This document shows, in pieces, positions 41,435 to 49,821 of a stretch of 54,192 nt of DNA. Made by a program: the position numbers and the translations under genes. Position 1 is the stretch's first letter. Each line of letters begins with the position of its first letter. Source of the DNA: Acidisphaera sp. S103 (lineage in GTDB: Bacteria > Pseudomonadota > Alphaproteobacteria > Acetobacterales > Acetobacteraceae); NCBI RefSeq assembly GCF_009765975.1, contig NZ_LMUJ01000026.1:57150-111341 (forward strand). Direction: 5' to 3'. Below the pieces are notes generated by a model. That model ran no database searches. It saw nothing but the letters and a program-made list of their open reading frames with translations, and was not told where the DNA came from.

Positions 41435-41461
41435 TTTTGTTACTACGTAAAAGTAACAAAA
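41435..41461. terminator. AT-rich inverted repeat, possible terminator
   Basis: TTTTGTTAC pairs perfectly with GTAACAAAA across a 9-nt spacer (TACGTAAAA). It directly abuts the hairpin element and is strikingly AT-rich for this genome. It may work as a terminator on either strand or be part of a larger mobile repeat. Confidence 0.45.
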
Positions 41462-41714
41462 AGACGGCCCCGTGCTCACCATGCCCAAAAGTACCGTCCC
41501 ATCTACGTACACGAAAACGTGACAGCCCGGCCTATCCTTCCGGCATGGAACCATAACCAGCAATTTACCGCCCCCGAACGCCGGATCCGCCAGCCCAGCC
41601 GACCCCGCCACGCCGGATCCGGCAGCATCACCCAACAATTTCACCTTCCGGTTGTTTGTTGCCCATATAACGCAACTGTGATACCGCCCTTCTCCAGCGG
41701 GGGAGGAACACGGT

Positions 41715-43439
41715 ATGGATCTCGATATCGCAGTCGTGGGTGCCGGCGTATCCGGTGCTTACTCGGCATGGCGGCTGCAGCAAAGCCTCGGCGCCGAAGC
41801 AAAAATCGCCCTGTTCGAGTACAGCGACCGCATCGGCGGCCGACTCTACACAGTCACGATCCCCGGTCTGCCGAACGTGAAGGCCGAGGTCGGCGGCATG
41901 CGCTATATCCCCACCCAGCACATCATGGTCGCCAGTCTGGTGGATCATCTCGGGCTGGCGAAAAAGGATTTCCCGATGGGCGCGCCGGAACCTGTCGGCG
42001 CCAACTGCAATCTGTTTTACCTGCGCGGCAAGCACCTTCGCCTGCACGAACTCGCCGATCCCGACAAAGTCCCTTACAATATGTCGTTCAGCGAACGAGG
42101 CCAGGGACCGACCAACCTGCAAGTGCGGATGATGAACAACATCTTCCCCGGCATGGAAAACCTGTCGCTGTGCGACCTGATGAAAGTCACCGCCTATGGG
42201 CGGCCGCTGTGGAAATGGGGTTTCTGGGACCTCGCCAACCGCGTCCTCAGCAATGAGGGCTATCAGTTCATGAAGGACGCCGGCGGATACGAAGCGAACG
42301 TCGCCAACGCCAACGCGGTCACCCAATTGCCGGCCACCGAATACACCGACACCACGCAGTTCCTGACGTTGCGCGACGGCTACGACCAACTGCCGATCAG
42401 GCTCGCCAAGGAATTCAACGAGGACATGCCGGGCGGCCTGCCCATCGGCCACCGCACCATGCTGAACCACCGTCTCGCGGAAATCGAGATCGGCACCGGC
42501 GAATATCCCTACACGTTGCACTTCCAACCCACGATCACCGAGAGAGCGCAGACCAGGCTGCTGCACAACGCCGGCCCGATCACCATACGGGCGAAAAAGA
42601 TCATCCTGGCGATGCCACGCCGCTCGCTTGAGCTGATCAAGAGCAGCTTCTTCGATGACCCCTGGCTGAAGGCGAACATCCCATCGGTGCTGATCCAGAC
42701 CGCATTCAAGCTGTTCTTGGCCTACGAAACACCGTGGTGGCGCGCGCTTGGGCTGGAAGCCGGCCGGTCCGTCACCGACCTGCCGGTGCGCCAGACCTAC
42801 TATTTCGGCACCGAGGCGGAACAGCCAGGCGGCCTGCCGTACATGAACTCCCTGCTGATGGCCAGCTACAACGACATGGGCACGGTGCCGTTCTGGAAAA
42901 GCCTGGAAGAAGGCGCACCCTACCGAGGCTACGTGCCCGACACCCTCAAGTCGACGGTCACCAACCCGATCCCCGACACGCCGTTCCATGCCACCGACGA
43001 GATGGTCTCCGCCGCCAACCGCCAAGTTGCCGCGATGCACGCCATGCCGGACATTCCGCTACCGTATTCGGCGGTCTACCACACCTGGAACGAAGATCCC
43101 TACGGCGGCGGCTGGCACGAATGGAAATCGAACTTCCGCCTCGATGAAATCATGTGCCGGATGCGCAAGCCGGTGGACGACCAGGACATCTTCATCGTCG
43201 GTGAGGCCTATTCATACGGCCAGGGCTGGGTCGAAGGCGCGCTCGACATAGCCGAATCCATGCTGGAGGATTTCTTCGGCCTGACGCGGCCAACATGGAT
43301 CACCGATCCGAACTACGCGCTGATGCCGAACCCGTGTCCGGGATGCGGCGATCTGTCGGGCGGGGTCACGGTGACCGGCGCCAAACAGACGCTCGACGAT
43401 GCGACACCGAGTTGCCTGAATCCACCGCCAGTGGGGTAA
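41715..43439 (+). CDS. Flavin amine oxidase (L-amino acid oxidase-like)
   Basis: 574 residues. The FAD Rossmann motif is AVVGAGVSGAYSAWRL (glycines 9, 11 and 14), followed by the GG motif DRIGGRLYT and the substrate-site strand EVGGMRYIP. The C-terminal FAD segment is VGEAYSYGQGWVEGALDIAE. The fold and length match L-amino acid oxidases and tryptophan 2-monooxygenase-type enzymes, with no export signal. It starts 4 nt before a pyruvate-decarboxylase-family gene, so the likely reaction is oxidative deamination of an amino acid to a 2-oxo acid that the next enzyme decarboxylates. Confidence 0.87.
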   Translation: MDLDIAVVGAGVSGAYSAWRLQQSLGAEAKIALFEYSDRIGGRLYTVTIPGLPNVKAEVGGMRYIPTQHIMVASLVDHLGLAKKDFPMGAPEPVGANCNLFYLRGKHLRLHELADPDKVPYNMSFSERGQGPTNLQVRMMNNIFPGMENLSLCDLMKVTAYGRPLWKWGFWDLANRVLSNEGYQFMKDAGGYEANVANANAVTQLPATEYTDTTQFLTLRDGYDQLPIRLAKEFNEDMPGGLPIGHRTMLNHRLAEIEIGTGEYPYTLHFQPTITERAQTRLLHNAGPITIRAKKIILAMPRRSLELIKSSFFDDPWLKANIPSVLIQTAFKLFLAYETPWWRALGLEAGRSVTDLPVRQTYYFGTEAEQPGGLPYMNSLLMASYNDMGTVPFWKSLEEGAPYRGYVPDTLKSTVTNPIPDTPFHATDEMVSAANRQVAAMHAMPDIPLPYSAVYHTWNEDPYGGGWHEWKSNFRLDEIMCRMRKPVDDQDIFIVGEAYSYGQGWVEGALDIAESMLEDFFGLTRPTWITDPNYALMPNPCPGCGDLSGGVTVTGAKQTLDDATPSCLNPPPVG

Positions 43440-43443
43440 AGTC

Positions 43444-45138
43444 ATGAACGTCGCCCAATACATCATCGCTCGTTTGCGGGACGTCGGCGTGGAGCACGTC
43501 TTCACCGTCCCCGGCGACTATGCGGCCCCATTTATCGATGTCCTGGACAGTAGCCCAGGCATCACCCGCGTCGCCAACATCAACGAACTCGGTTCGGGCT
43601 ACGCCGCCGATGGTTATGGACGCTACAAAGGTGTCGGTTGTGCCTGCGTGCAGTACGGCGTCGGCACGTTCAGTCTGCTGGACTGCGTCGCCGGATCGTA
43701 TGTGGAACGGGTGCCGGTGGTGGTGATCTCCGCCAGCCCCAGCACGTCCGATCGGGTTCTGGAACGGACCAAGAAAATCCTGTTCCACCACAGCACCGGC
43801 GATCTTCAGGCCGATCGGATCGTGTTCCAGAACGTCACCGTGGCGTCGCTGATCATCGACGATCCGGCGAAGGCGGCCGAACAGATCGACTCGGCATTCA
43901 CCGCGATGCTGACCCATCGGCGCCCGATCTATATCGAGGTATTGAAGAACGTATGGACACTGCCATGCGGCGAGCCCAGCGGGACCCTGGCGCCTATCGT
44001 CACCGTCAGCGACCCCGCGTCACTGCACGCCGCATTGGACGCTGCCTGGGCACGCATCCAGGCAGCGAGGCAGCCGGTGATCTGGGCCGGCGTGCAAATC
44101 GCCCGCTTCGGGCTGCGCGACACGTTACAGGCGCTGGTGGATCGCAGTGGTCTGCCGTTCACCACCACCTCCCTGGGCAAGACCGTGCTGGATGAGGCGC
44201 AGCCGCAATTCATCGGCACCTATGCCGGTCCCGCCTCGCCGCCCAGTACCTGGGATTTCGTGTCGGCGTCCGATTGTGTCGTTGCATTGGGAACCATCAT
44301 CACCGACGACTACCTGAACATCATGGCCTCCAGCTTCGGCGTCATGATCGAGGTGACCGAGGAGGAAGTTCGCATCGGCCACCAATACTATCACCAGGTG
44401 ACCATGCGGGACTTCATCGAGGGCTTGCTGGCGCGGTACGAAAACGCCGCGCCTCCGCCCGTGCGGCTGCCGCAACGACCCGGGAACCCGCCGGCCGCGC
44501 AACCAACCGACGGCCTGACCTACAACATCTTCATGTACGAACTGGCCGATTTCCTCCGGCGTGAGAACCTGGTGAACAGCACCGCGCTGGTCCTGGGCGA
44601 GAGCACATCGCTCTACGTTTTCGGCAATCTGTTTGGCCTGCCGCGCGATGGGTTCATCTCCAACGCCGCCTGGGGATCGCTCGGCCACGAAACCGGCGCC
44701 GCGCTGGGCGTCATGCTGGGCAGCAACAAGCGAGCCTTCGTGGTGGCGGGCGATGGCGGGTTCCGCATGATCTGCCAGGAACTCTCCAGCCTGGTGATGG
44801 CGAAGAAGAACGCCGCCATCTTCGTCATGAGCAACAATGTCTACGCCATCGAACAGGCCTTCGTGAACCTGGATGCCTTCAAGCCCGACGGCGAGTTCGC
44901 CCCCTTCGACATACTGCCCGTCTGGGACTACCTCGCGCTGGCGAAAGGCTTCGGCGCAACCGGCGTCCGCGCCGATACGGTCGGCAGCCTGCGCACGGTC
45001 CTGGCCGACGTGGTAAAGGTGACGGACGGACCAGTGCTGGTGGAAGTGATCATTCCGGAAAAGGATCTGGCACCGCAACTGGAACGACTGGCCGCGACCC
45101 CGCCGACGCTGCGAAGGTCAAACCGCCGGGGCGGATAG
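43444..45138 (+). CDS. ThDP-dependent 2-oxo acid decarboxylase (indolepyruvate/phenylpyruvate decarboxylase-like)
   Basis: 564 residues. Pyruvate-decarboxylase family features are clear: Glu48 in NELGSGYAADGYGR, the catalytic double His at residues 115-116 in LFHHSTG, and the ThDP-Mg motif GDGGFRMICQEL...MSNNVYAIEQ near 435. It therefore belongs to the decarboxylase (aldehyde-releasing) branch rather than to acetolactate synthases. With the amine oxidase just upstream it would turn an amino-acid-derived 2-oxo acid into the one-carbon-shorter aldehyde, for example indole-3-acetaldehyde or phenylacetaldehyde. Substrate preference is inferred. Confidence 0.87.
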   Translation: MNVAQYIIARLRDVGVEHVFTVPGDYAAPFIDVLDSSPGITRVANINELGSGYAADGYGRYKGVGCACVQYGVGTFSLLDCVAGSYVERVPVVVISASPSTSDRVLERTKKILFHHSTGDLQADRIVFQNVTVASLIIDDPAKAAEQIDSAFTAMLTHRRPIYIEVLKNVWTLPCGEPSGTLAPIVTVSDPASLHAALDAAWARIQAARQPVIWAGVQIARFGLRDTLQALVDRSGLPFTTTSLGKTVLDEAQPQFIGTYAGPASPPSTWDFVSASDCVVALGTIITDDYLNIMASSFGVMIEVTEEEVRIGHQYYHQVTMRDFIEGLLARYENAAPPPVRLPQRPGNPPAAQPTDGLTYNIFMYELADFLRRENLVNSTALVLGESTSLYVFGNLFGLPRDGFISNAAWGSLGHETGAALGVMLGSNKRAFVVAGDGGFRMICQELSSLVMAKKNAAIFVMSNNVYAIEQAFVNLDAFKPDGEFAPFDILPVWDYLALAKGFGATGVRADTVGSLRTVLADVVKVTDGPVLVEVIIPEKDLAPQLERLAATPPTLRRSNRRGG

Positions 45139-45148
45139 AACGACCCGC

Positions 45149-45577
45149 CTACGAAGCAATCCATGGATTGAGCACAGCGGCCCGCGTCCGGGAATAATCC
45201 CCCGTGTCGCGAGTCACGATGGTCAATCCATGATGCAGCCCGGTCGCCGCGATGATCAGATCAGGCTGTGTGAAAGTGTGGCCTACCTTACGCCCGTCCT
45301 CGACCAACAGCCGCCATTGCAGCATGACATCTTCACTGATCGGTAGAATGCGCCCCTCAAACATGGGTCGGACTTTGTGCGTCAGCCATTCGTTCAGTTC
45401 GGTTCGGCGCAGCGGGTCGGGTGCGCATTCGATTCCAAGCCGGATCTCGGAAAACGTCACCACACTTACGAACAACAGGTCGAGCGGCTGCCTGCGGACG
45501 AAGTCCACCACACGCCGTTCAGGGCGTGGCCTACGCAGTTCCGACAGAATATTCGTATCCAGCAGCCAGCCCGTCAC
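45149..45577 (-). CDS. PIN-domain toxin (VapC)
   Basis: 142 residues from a GTG at 45577 that overlaps the antitoxin stop. VapC-type acidic residues: Asp7 in WLLDTNILSELRR, Glu in SVVTFSEIRLGIE, Asp in TQPDLIIAATGLHHG, and Asp in VTRDTGDYSR. The LDTNILSEL and TRDxxDY motifs match the FitB/VapC group, Mg-dependent ribonucleases. It converges on the decarboxylase gene with 10 bp between stops. Confidence 0.92.
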   Translation of the reverse strand: MTGWLLDTNILSELRRPRPERRVVDFVRRQPLDLLFVSVVTFSEIRLGIECAPDPLRRTELNEWLTHKVRPMFEGRILPISEDVMLQWRLLVEDGRKVGHTFTQPDLIIAATGLHHGLTIVTRDTGDYSRTRAAVLNPWIAS

Positions 45578-45858
45578 AGGATGACATCGCGAACCGGCAT
45601 CGCCTGTCGAACTGGTTCGATATCAAAATCACGGTACGGCGAAGATTGCAGCGCATCGATCAGCGCCTGGCCGGTTTCACCCCCTGAAAGGCGCCTGAAC
45701 GCTTCCGCCGAGATGACCACGACTTCGTCACGTCCATGAACCGTGACATGCTGCGGCCCATCACTCCGGGCTCGTCGCACCAGCTCGCTGAAACGCGCCT
45801 TTGCATTCTGCAAGGGCCAGTGATTCGGTCGATCGCCGGATGATTGACGTGGAGACAT
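45574..45858 (-). CDS. Phd/YefM-type antitoxin
   Basis: 94 residues from MSPRQSSGDRPNHWPLQNAK. The Phd core reads WPLQNAKARFSELVRRARSD then VTVHGRDEVVVISAEAFRRL, the typical DNA-binding half; the C-terminal GQALIDALQSSPYRDFDIEP tail should wrap the toxin. GTGA overlap with the PIN gene confirms the pair. Confidence 0.92.
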   Translation of the reverse strand: MSPRQSSGDRPNHWPLQNAKARFSELVRRARSDGPQHVTVHGRDEVVVISAEAFRRLSGGETGQALIDALQSSPYRDFDIEPVRQAMPVRDVIL

Positions 45859-45989
45859 CGGCACAACTCTCAAAATTCTAGTCAGTTCGACCAGATTAAG
45901 GATCACTGGCGCGATTTGCAACCAATCCACGCCTTCGCACACTTCCCCCAAACCTGCTAACGATAGTCAAACAAAAAGGGGAAGTGTCC

Positions 45990-47012
45990 ATGCGACCTAT
46001 CAAACTGGCCGAAATCCTCATTGCGGCAACCATCGCCGTCACCGGCGCGACGTCCGCATGGGCACAAGGCACCCCACCGCCCAGCATCGACCTGCCCAAC
46101 CCGTACAACGCCGCCACCTCGTTCGGCCAGATGCCGACCGGCCGGACGTGGGGCGCCACGACCACCGTGGCCATCGACCGCGACGGCAAAAGCGTCTGGG
46201 TGTTCGAGCGTTGCGGCGCCGAAAGCTGTCTCGACTCGAAACTACCCCCCATCCTGCACTTCGACCCCACCGGCAAACTGTCGGCGGCCTTCGGGGCCGG
46301 CATGTTCGTGTTTCCGCACGGCATCGCCGTCGATCCGGACGGCAACGTGTGGGTCGCCGATGCCGACGGCAAGAACGGCAAGGGCCAGCAGGTCGTCAAA
46401 TTCAGCCCAACCGGCAAAGTCCTGATGAAACTCGGTAAGGCCGGCATGCCGGGAGACGCCCCCGGTTACTTCAACCGTCCGACCGGGATCGCGATCGCCC
46501 GCAACGGCGACATCTTCGTCTCCGACGGCCACGGCGACGACTCCAACGCGCGAGTCGTCAAGTTCTCCAAGACCGGAAAATTCCTGCTGGCTTGGGGCAA
46601 AAAGGGCAGCGCACCCGGCGAGTTCGATGTTCCACACGCCATCGCAGTGGACTCGCACGAACGGGTCTACGTGGCCGACCGCTCCAACAACCGCATCCAG
46701 GTGTTCGACGCGAACGGCAAGTTCCTCGCGGACTGGCGGCAATTCGGCCGCCCCAGCGGAGTCTACGTGGACGCGAAAGACATGATCTACGTGGCGGATT
46801 CGCAGACCACCGACAAGACCGGCTGCACGACCGACCCCGGCTGCCGCCACGGCATTCGCATCGGCAATGCCGCGGATGGTTCGGTCAAATACTTCATCCC
46901 CCGGCCGGAGGGTGACAAGGTCGGACCGGAGGGCGTCGCCGCCGACGCGAACGGCACGATCTACGGCGCCTCGAATGAGGGGAAGCGGGTAGACCGCTTC
47001 ACCCTCAAATAG
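45990..47012 (+). CDS. Secreted NHL-repeat beta-propeller protein
   Basis: 340 residues from the ATG at 45990, with GGGGAAG upstream (a GTG at 45984 is the alternative). A clear signal peptide (AEILIAATIAVTGATSAWAQ) ends in AWA-Q. The mature part has repeated NHL blades: GIAVDPDGNVWVADADG, GIAIARNGDIFVSDGHGD, AIAVDSHERVYVADRSNNRI and GVYVDAKDMIYVADSQTT, suggesting a six-bladed propeller. It resembles the lyase/peptidylglycine-type NHL proteins and SMP-30-like hydrolases, without visible catalytic proof. Periplasmic or exported; role unknown. Confidence 0.88.
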   Translation: MRPIKLAEILIAATIAVTGATSAWAQGTPPPSIDLPNPYNAATSFGQMPTGRTWGATTTVAIDRDGKSVWVFERCGAESCLDSKLPPILHFDPTGKLSAAFGAGMFVFPHGIAVDPDGNVWVADADGKNGKGQQVVKFSPTGKVLMKLGKAGMPGDAPGYFNRPTGIAIARNGDIFVSDGHGDDSNARVVKFSKTGKFLLAWGKKGSAPGEFDVPHAIAVDSHERVYVADRSNNRIQVFDANGKFLADWRQFGRPSGVYVDAKDMIYVADSQTTDKTGCTTDPGCRHGIRIGNAADGSVKYFIPRPEGDKVGPEGVAADANGTIYGASNEGKRVDRFTLK

Positions 47013-47016
47013 CCCG

Positions 47017-48171
47017 TTAAACCGTCGCCGGCCCGCCAAGGATATTCGTCGCCTGAGCTGACAGCACGCCGCCGTTTCCATGCACCAGCGCCACCTCGGC
47101 GCCGGCGACTTGGCGCTGGCCGCAGGTGCCGCGCAACTGCCGCACCGCCTCGATCAGCAGGAACAGCCCGTACATTCCCGGGTGGCAGTACGACAGCCCG
47201 CCGCCATTGGTGTTGACCGCCAGCGATCCGCCCGGCGCGATCCGACCGCCCGACACGAACGGCCCGCCCTCGCCCTTCGCGCAGAACCCCAGATCCTCCA
47301 GGAACAGGATCGTGTTGATGGTGAACGCGTCGTACAGCGCCAGCACCTTCACGTCCGATGGCTTCACGCCAGCCGCCCGATAAGCCTGAGCACCGGATTC
47401 GATCGCCCCGGTATGCGTCAGCACCGGCATCGAGGTGATCGAAGCATGCGTGATCGACTGACCGCTGCCCAGCACATACACCGGCTTCTGCTTCATGCTG
47501 CGCGCCCGGTCCGCCCGCACCAGAACGATCGCCCCACCGCCATCGGTCACCAGGCAGATGTCGCGGACGGTGAACGGATCGCTGATCGGCCGAGCATTTA
47601 GCACATCGGCGATGGTCAGCGGCTTCTTCTCCCACGCCACCGGGTTCAGCAGCGCCCATTCACGCGCCGCCACCGCCACCGCGGCCATGTGCTCGCGCGT
47701 GGTGCCATACTCGTGCATGTGCCGGTTCGCCGCCATCGCATACGCCGTCGCCGGCAGGAACGGCTTGTATGGCGTTTCATAGGGATTGAATTCCCGAGCA
47801 CTGGATGCTCGGCGGCCGACGGTGCGCTGGGTGCTGCCGTAGGCGACGACCGCCACCGAACACAGCCCGGCTTCCAACGCCGCATGGGCATGGGCGACAT
47901 GGATCTCGAACGACGACCCGCCGACGATCGTGCTGTCGGTATAGGCGTTCGGCAGCCCCAGATATTCGACCAGCGACATCGCCGAGGTACGCGCCTGGGT
48001 GGTCGCACAGAACACCCCGTCCACATCGGCCAGGGTCAGCCCCGCATCCTCCAGCGCTCGGTGAATGCCTTGCGCCATCAGGTCGATCGGGCTCATCAGC
48101 GCGGCGACCGCGCCCAGATCGGATTCGGCGGCGCCGACAATGGCGACGCTGCCGCGGGTTACGTTGCTCAT
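47017..48171 (-). CDS. Thiolase-like protein (SCP-x/lipid-transfer type acetyl-CoA acetyltransferase)
   Basis: 384 residues from MSNVTRGSVAIVGAAESDLG at 48171. The thiolase fold is recognisable (LMAQGIHRALEDAGLTLADV, GGSSFEIHVAHAHAALEAG, VLALYDAFTINTILFLEDLG, NTNGGGLSYCHPGMYG). The catalytic Cys of classic thiolases at the first active site is replaced by a Ser (IVGGSSF), as is common in this SCP-x-like subfamily; the His-containing GGGLSYCHPG segment is kept. It pairs with the OB-fold protein just upstream. Together they act on CoA thioesters, as in steroid side-chain or aromatic degradation. Confidence 0.85.
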   Translation of the reverse strand: MSNVTRGSVAIVGAAESDLGAVAALMSPIDLMAQGIHRALEDAGLTLADVDGVFCATTQARTSAMSLVEYLGLPNAYTDSTIVGGSSFEIHVAHAHAALEAGLCSVAVVAYGSTQRTVGRRASSAREFNPYETPYKPFLPATAYAMAANRHMHEYGTTREHMAAVAVAAREWALLNPVAWEKKPLTIADVLNARPISDPFTVRDICLVTDGGGAIVLVRADRARSMKQKPVYVLGSGQSITHASITSMPVLTHTGAIESGAQAYRAAGVKPSDVKVLALYDAFTINTILFLEDLGFCAKGEGGPFVSGGRIAPGGSLAVNTNGGGLSYCHPGMYGLFLLIEAVRQLRGTCGQRQVAGAEVALVHGNGGVLSAQATNILGGPATV

Positions 48172-48554
48172 CAGACGCTCTCCGCCGGCGTGAACACGGG
48201 GTAGGGGTCTTCGTCGCCCTCTGGCGTATGCACGCGGAATTTCACCCGCAGGCCGATCTTGACGGCGGTCGGCTCGATGTCCTCGACCCGGCTCATCATC
48301 CGGAACCCCTCGTCCACGTCGACCAGGCACACATTGTATTTTGGCCCCTGCTGTGGGTGCACCACCGTGGTCGCATGCACCGTCCCGAGTCCCTTGCTGA
48401 CCCGCCATTCCAGATCCGCCGCCCCCGTCTTCGGCGCGATGACCCGCGGGTAGAACACTACCTGTTGAGCCGAGGGGCTGAACTGATACCCCAACTCACC
48501 GCGTTTGAGATGCGCGATGTATGTCGCAAGGGGCGATTCGGTCGCGTTCGGCAT
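48171..48554 (-). CDS. DUF35 OB-fold protein, zinc-ribbon cysteines missing
   Basis: 127 residues from MPNATESPLATYIAHL. The OB-fold half (GLGTVHATTVVHPQQG, NVCLVDVDEGFRMMSR) is typical of DUF35 partners of thiolase-like proteins. The preceding rubredoxin-like zinc ribbon, usually CxxC...CxxC, reads QFSPSAQQVVFYPRVIAPKTG and has no cysteine, so it cannot bind zinc in the usual way. Its stop overlaps the thiolase start (TGATG), so the two are made together and likely form a complex. Confidence 0.85.
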   Translation of the reverse strand: MPNATESPLATYIAHLKRGELGYQFSPSAQQVVFYPRVIAPKTGAADLEWRVSKGLGTVHATTVVHPQQGPKYNVCLVDVDEGFRMMSRVEDIEPTAVKIGLRVKFRVHTPEGDEDPYPVFTPAESV

Positions 48555-48673
48555 GGGACGGCTTCCTCTGGCAATGCGCCGGCAAACTAGCAAGGCCATA
48601 GGCGGTAGACAAACCAGCCGGTAGCGATATCGAAGCGCTTGCACAGATGAAGGGTTGAGACCAAATTTCGCCA

Positions 48674-49282
48674 ATGGCCAATTTTTTCTCCCAGACTGTC
48701 GCTTCCCCGCCTGGTCAGCCGGTTCCCGAGGGCTTCCTGACCGGCCAACTGCTGATCGCCATGCCGGCGTTGGCGGACCCGCGCTTTCAGCAGAGCGTCA
48801 TCTACGTGTGTGCGCATACGCCGGAAGGCGCGATGGGCCTGATTCTGAATCGCCCGATCGTCAAGCCGACGTTCGACGACCTGCTGAAGCAACTCAGCGT
48901 CGAACCGCTGCCACCCGTCCGGCAGATCAAGCTATGTGCCGGCGGCCCGGTCGAGAACGCCCGCGGTTTCGTGCTGCACACCACCGACTGGACGGGGGAG
49001 GGCAGCCTGAAGGTCGACGGCACTATGGCCCTGACTGCCAGCCTGGACGTGCTGAAGGTTATCGCCGAGGGCGGCGGGCCGCGGGAATGTGTCCTCGCGC
49101 TGGGCTATGCGGGCTGGGGGCCGGGTCAGCTCGACCAGGAAATCCAGGCGAATTCCTGGCTGTCGGCCCCAGCCGATGAGACGCTGCTGTTCGACGGCCA
49201 GCACGACACCAAATGGCGGCGCGCCTTCGCCAAGTTGCGCGTCGATCCGCTGCTGCTGTCCGACACCGCCGGCCACGCCTGA
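48674..49282 (+). CDS. YqgE/AlgH family protein (UPF0301)
   Basis: 202 residues. Family signatures are FLTGQLLIAMPALADPRFQQ, SVIYVCAHTPEGAMGLILNR and CAGGPVENARGFVLH, plus GYAGWGPGQLDQEI near the C-terminus. Function is not established; the name comes from an alginate regulator in Pseudomonas. It is a stand-alone gene followed by two facing hairpin repeats. Confidence 0.95.
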   Translation: MANFFSQTVASPPGQPVPEGFLTGQLLIAMPALADPRFQQSVIYVCAHTPEGAMGLILNRPIVKPTFDDLLKQLSVEPLPPVRQIKLCAGGPVENARGFVLHTTDWTGEGSLKVDGTMALTASLDVLKVIAEGGGPRECVLALGYAGWGPGQLDQEIQANSWLSAPADETLLFDGQHDTKWRRAFAKLRVDPLLLSDTAGHA

Positions 49283-49355
49283 CGCTGAGGCATTGAAGAC
49301 AAAGGGTGTGCGGCGAAACGATCGGGTCGTCTAGCGACCGCCATCGGCCTCTCAT

Positions 49356-49388
49356 CGTCATGCCGACGGCGGTCGGCATGCATGCCTT
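49356..49388 (+). repeat. REP-like hairpin element, first of an inverted pair
   Basis: CGTC, ATGCCGAC (49360-49367), loop GGCG, GTCGGCAT (49372-49379), then GCATGCCTT. Perfect 8-bp stem. Confidence 0.82.
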
Positions 49389-49406
49389 GCTATGCTGTTC
49401 TCGGCA

Positions 49407-49440
49407 AAGGCGCGGATGGCGGTCTTCGTTCGCCATGACG
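49407..49440 (-). repeat. REP-like hairpin element, second of an inverted pair
   Basis: On the reverse strand: CGTC, ATGGCG arm, CCGCCAT arm, then CCGCGCCTT. The inner part of the stem is mismatched. It faces the element at 49356 with 18 bp between them, the same architecture as at 24058-24138. Confidence 0.72.
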
Positions 49441-49567
49441 GGCCGGGGTCTGGCGCCGACGCCGAGGCACTTGTCTGTCCCCGCGGCCTACGGCTGGCGG
49501 CCCTCGTTAACGTTTCGGTAGCATTTCGCGCGTATATCGGCCGCCTGCCTTACGGAAGGAGCGGGCA

Positions 49568-49816
49568 ATGGCCAGACCCTTAGCCGAGATTACCACGATC
49601 CTCCGCGAGCTGTTGCTCGACCCCTCGCTGGAATGCACCCCGGCGACGCGGTTCGAGGACGTGGCCGGCTGGGACTCGATGGACCTCGTCACCGTGGTGG
49701 TCGAGGTTGAGTGCCGGTTCGGGCTGCAGTTCGAACTTGCCGAGATCGACCGCCTGGTCACCGTCCGCGATCTGCTCGATATGATCGCGGCCAAGCAGGC
49801 GTTGATGGCGGCCTGA
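49568..49816 (+). CDS. Acyl carrier protein
   Basis: 82 residues with a strong GGAAGGAG site. The phosphopantetheine-attachment motif is GWDSMDLV with Ser37, and the flanking helices (FEDVAGWDS, VEVECRFGLQFELAEID) fit the ACP fold. It is a dedicated carrier rather than the fatty-acid AcpP, because it leads an MBOAT/SGNH gene set and is unlike the highly conserved AcpP sequence. No activating ligase is encoded next to it. Confidence 0.9.
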   Translation: MARPLAEITTILRELLLDPSLECTPATRFEDVAGWDSMDLVTVVVEVECRFGLQFELAEIDRLVTVRDLLDMIAAKQALMAA

Positions 49817-49821
49817 CCGCG

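Larger units (their letters stand above)
41332..41714. other. 383-bp gene-free region with degenerate repeats, hairpin element and AT-rich stem-loop
   Basis: From left to right it holds several loose CGTCAC/GTCAT copies (41351, 41385), the canonical hairpin at 41404, an AT-rich inverted repeat at 41435-41461, then about 250 bp without recognisable structure up to the GGAGGAAC ribosome site of the amine oxidase gene. No credible ORF or RNA gene is visible. The promoter of the oxidase-decarboxylase pair probably lies in the right half. Confidence 0.6.
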
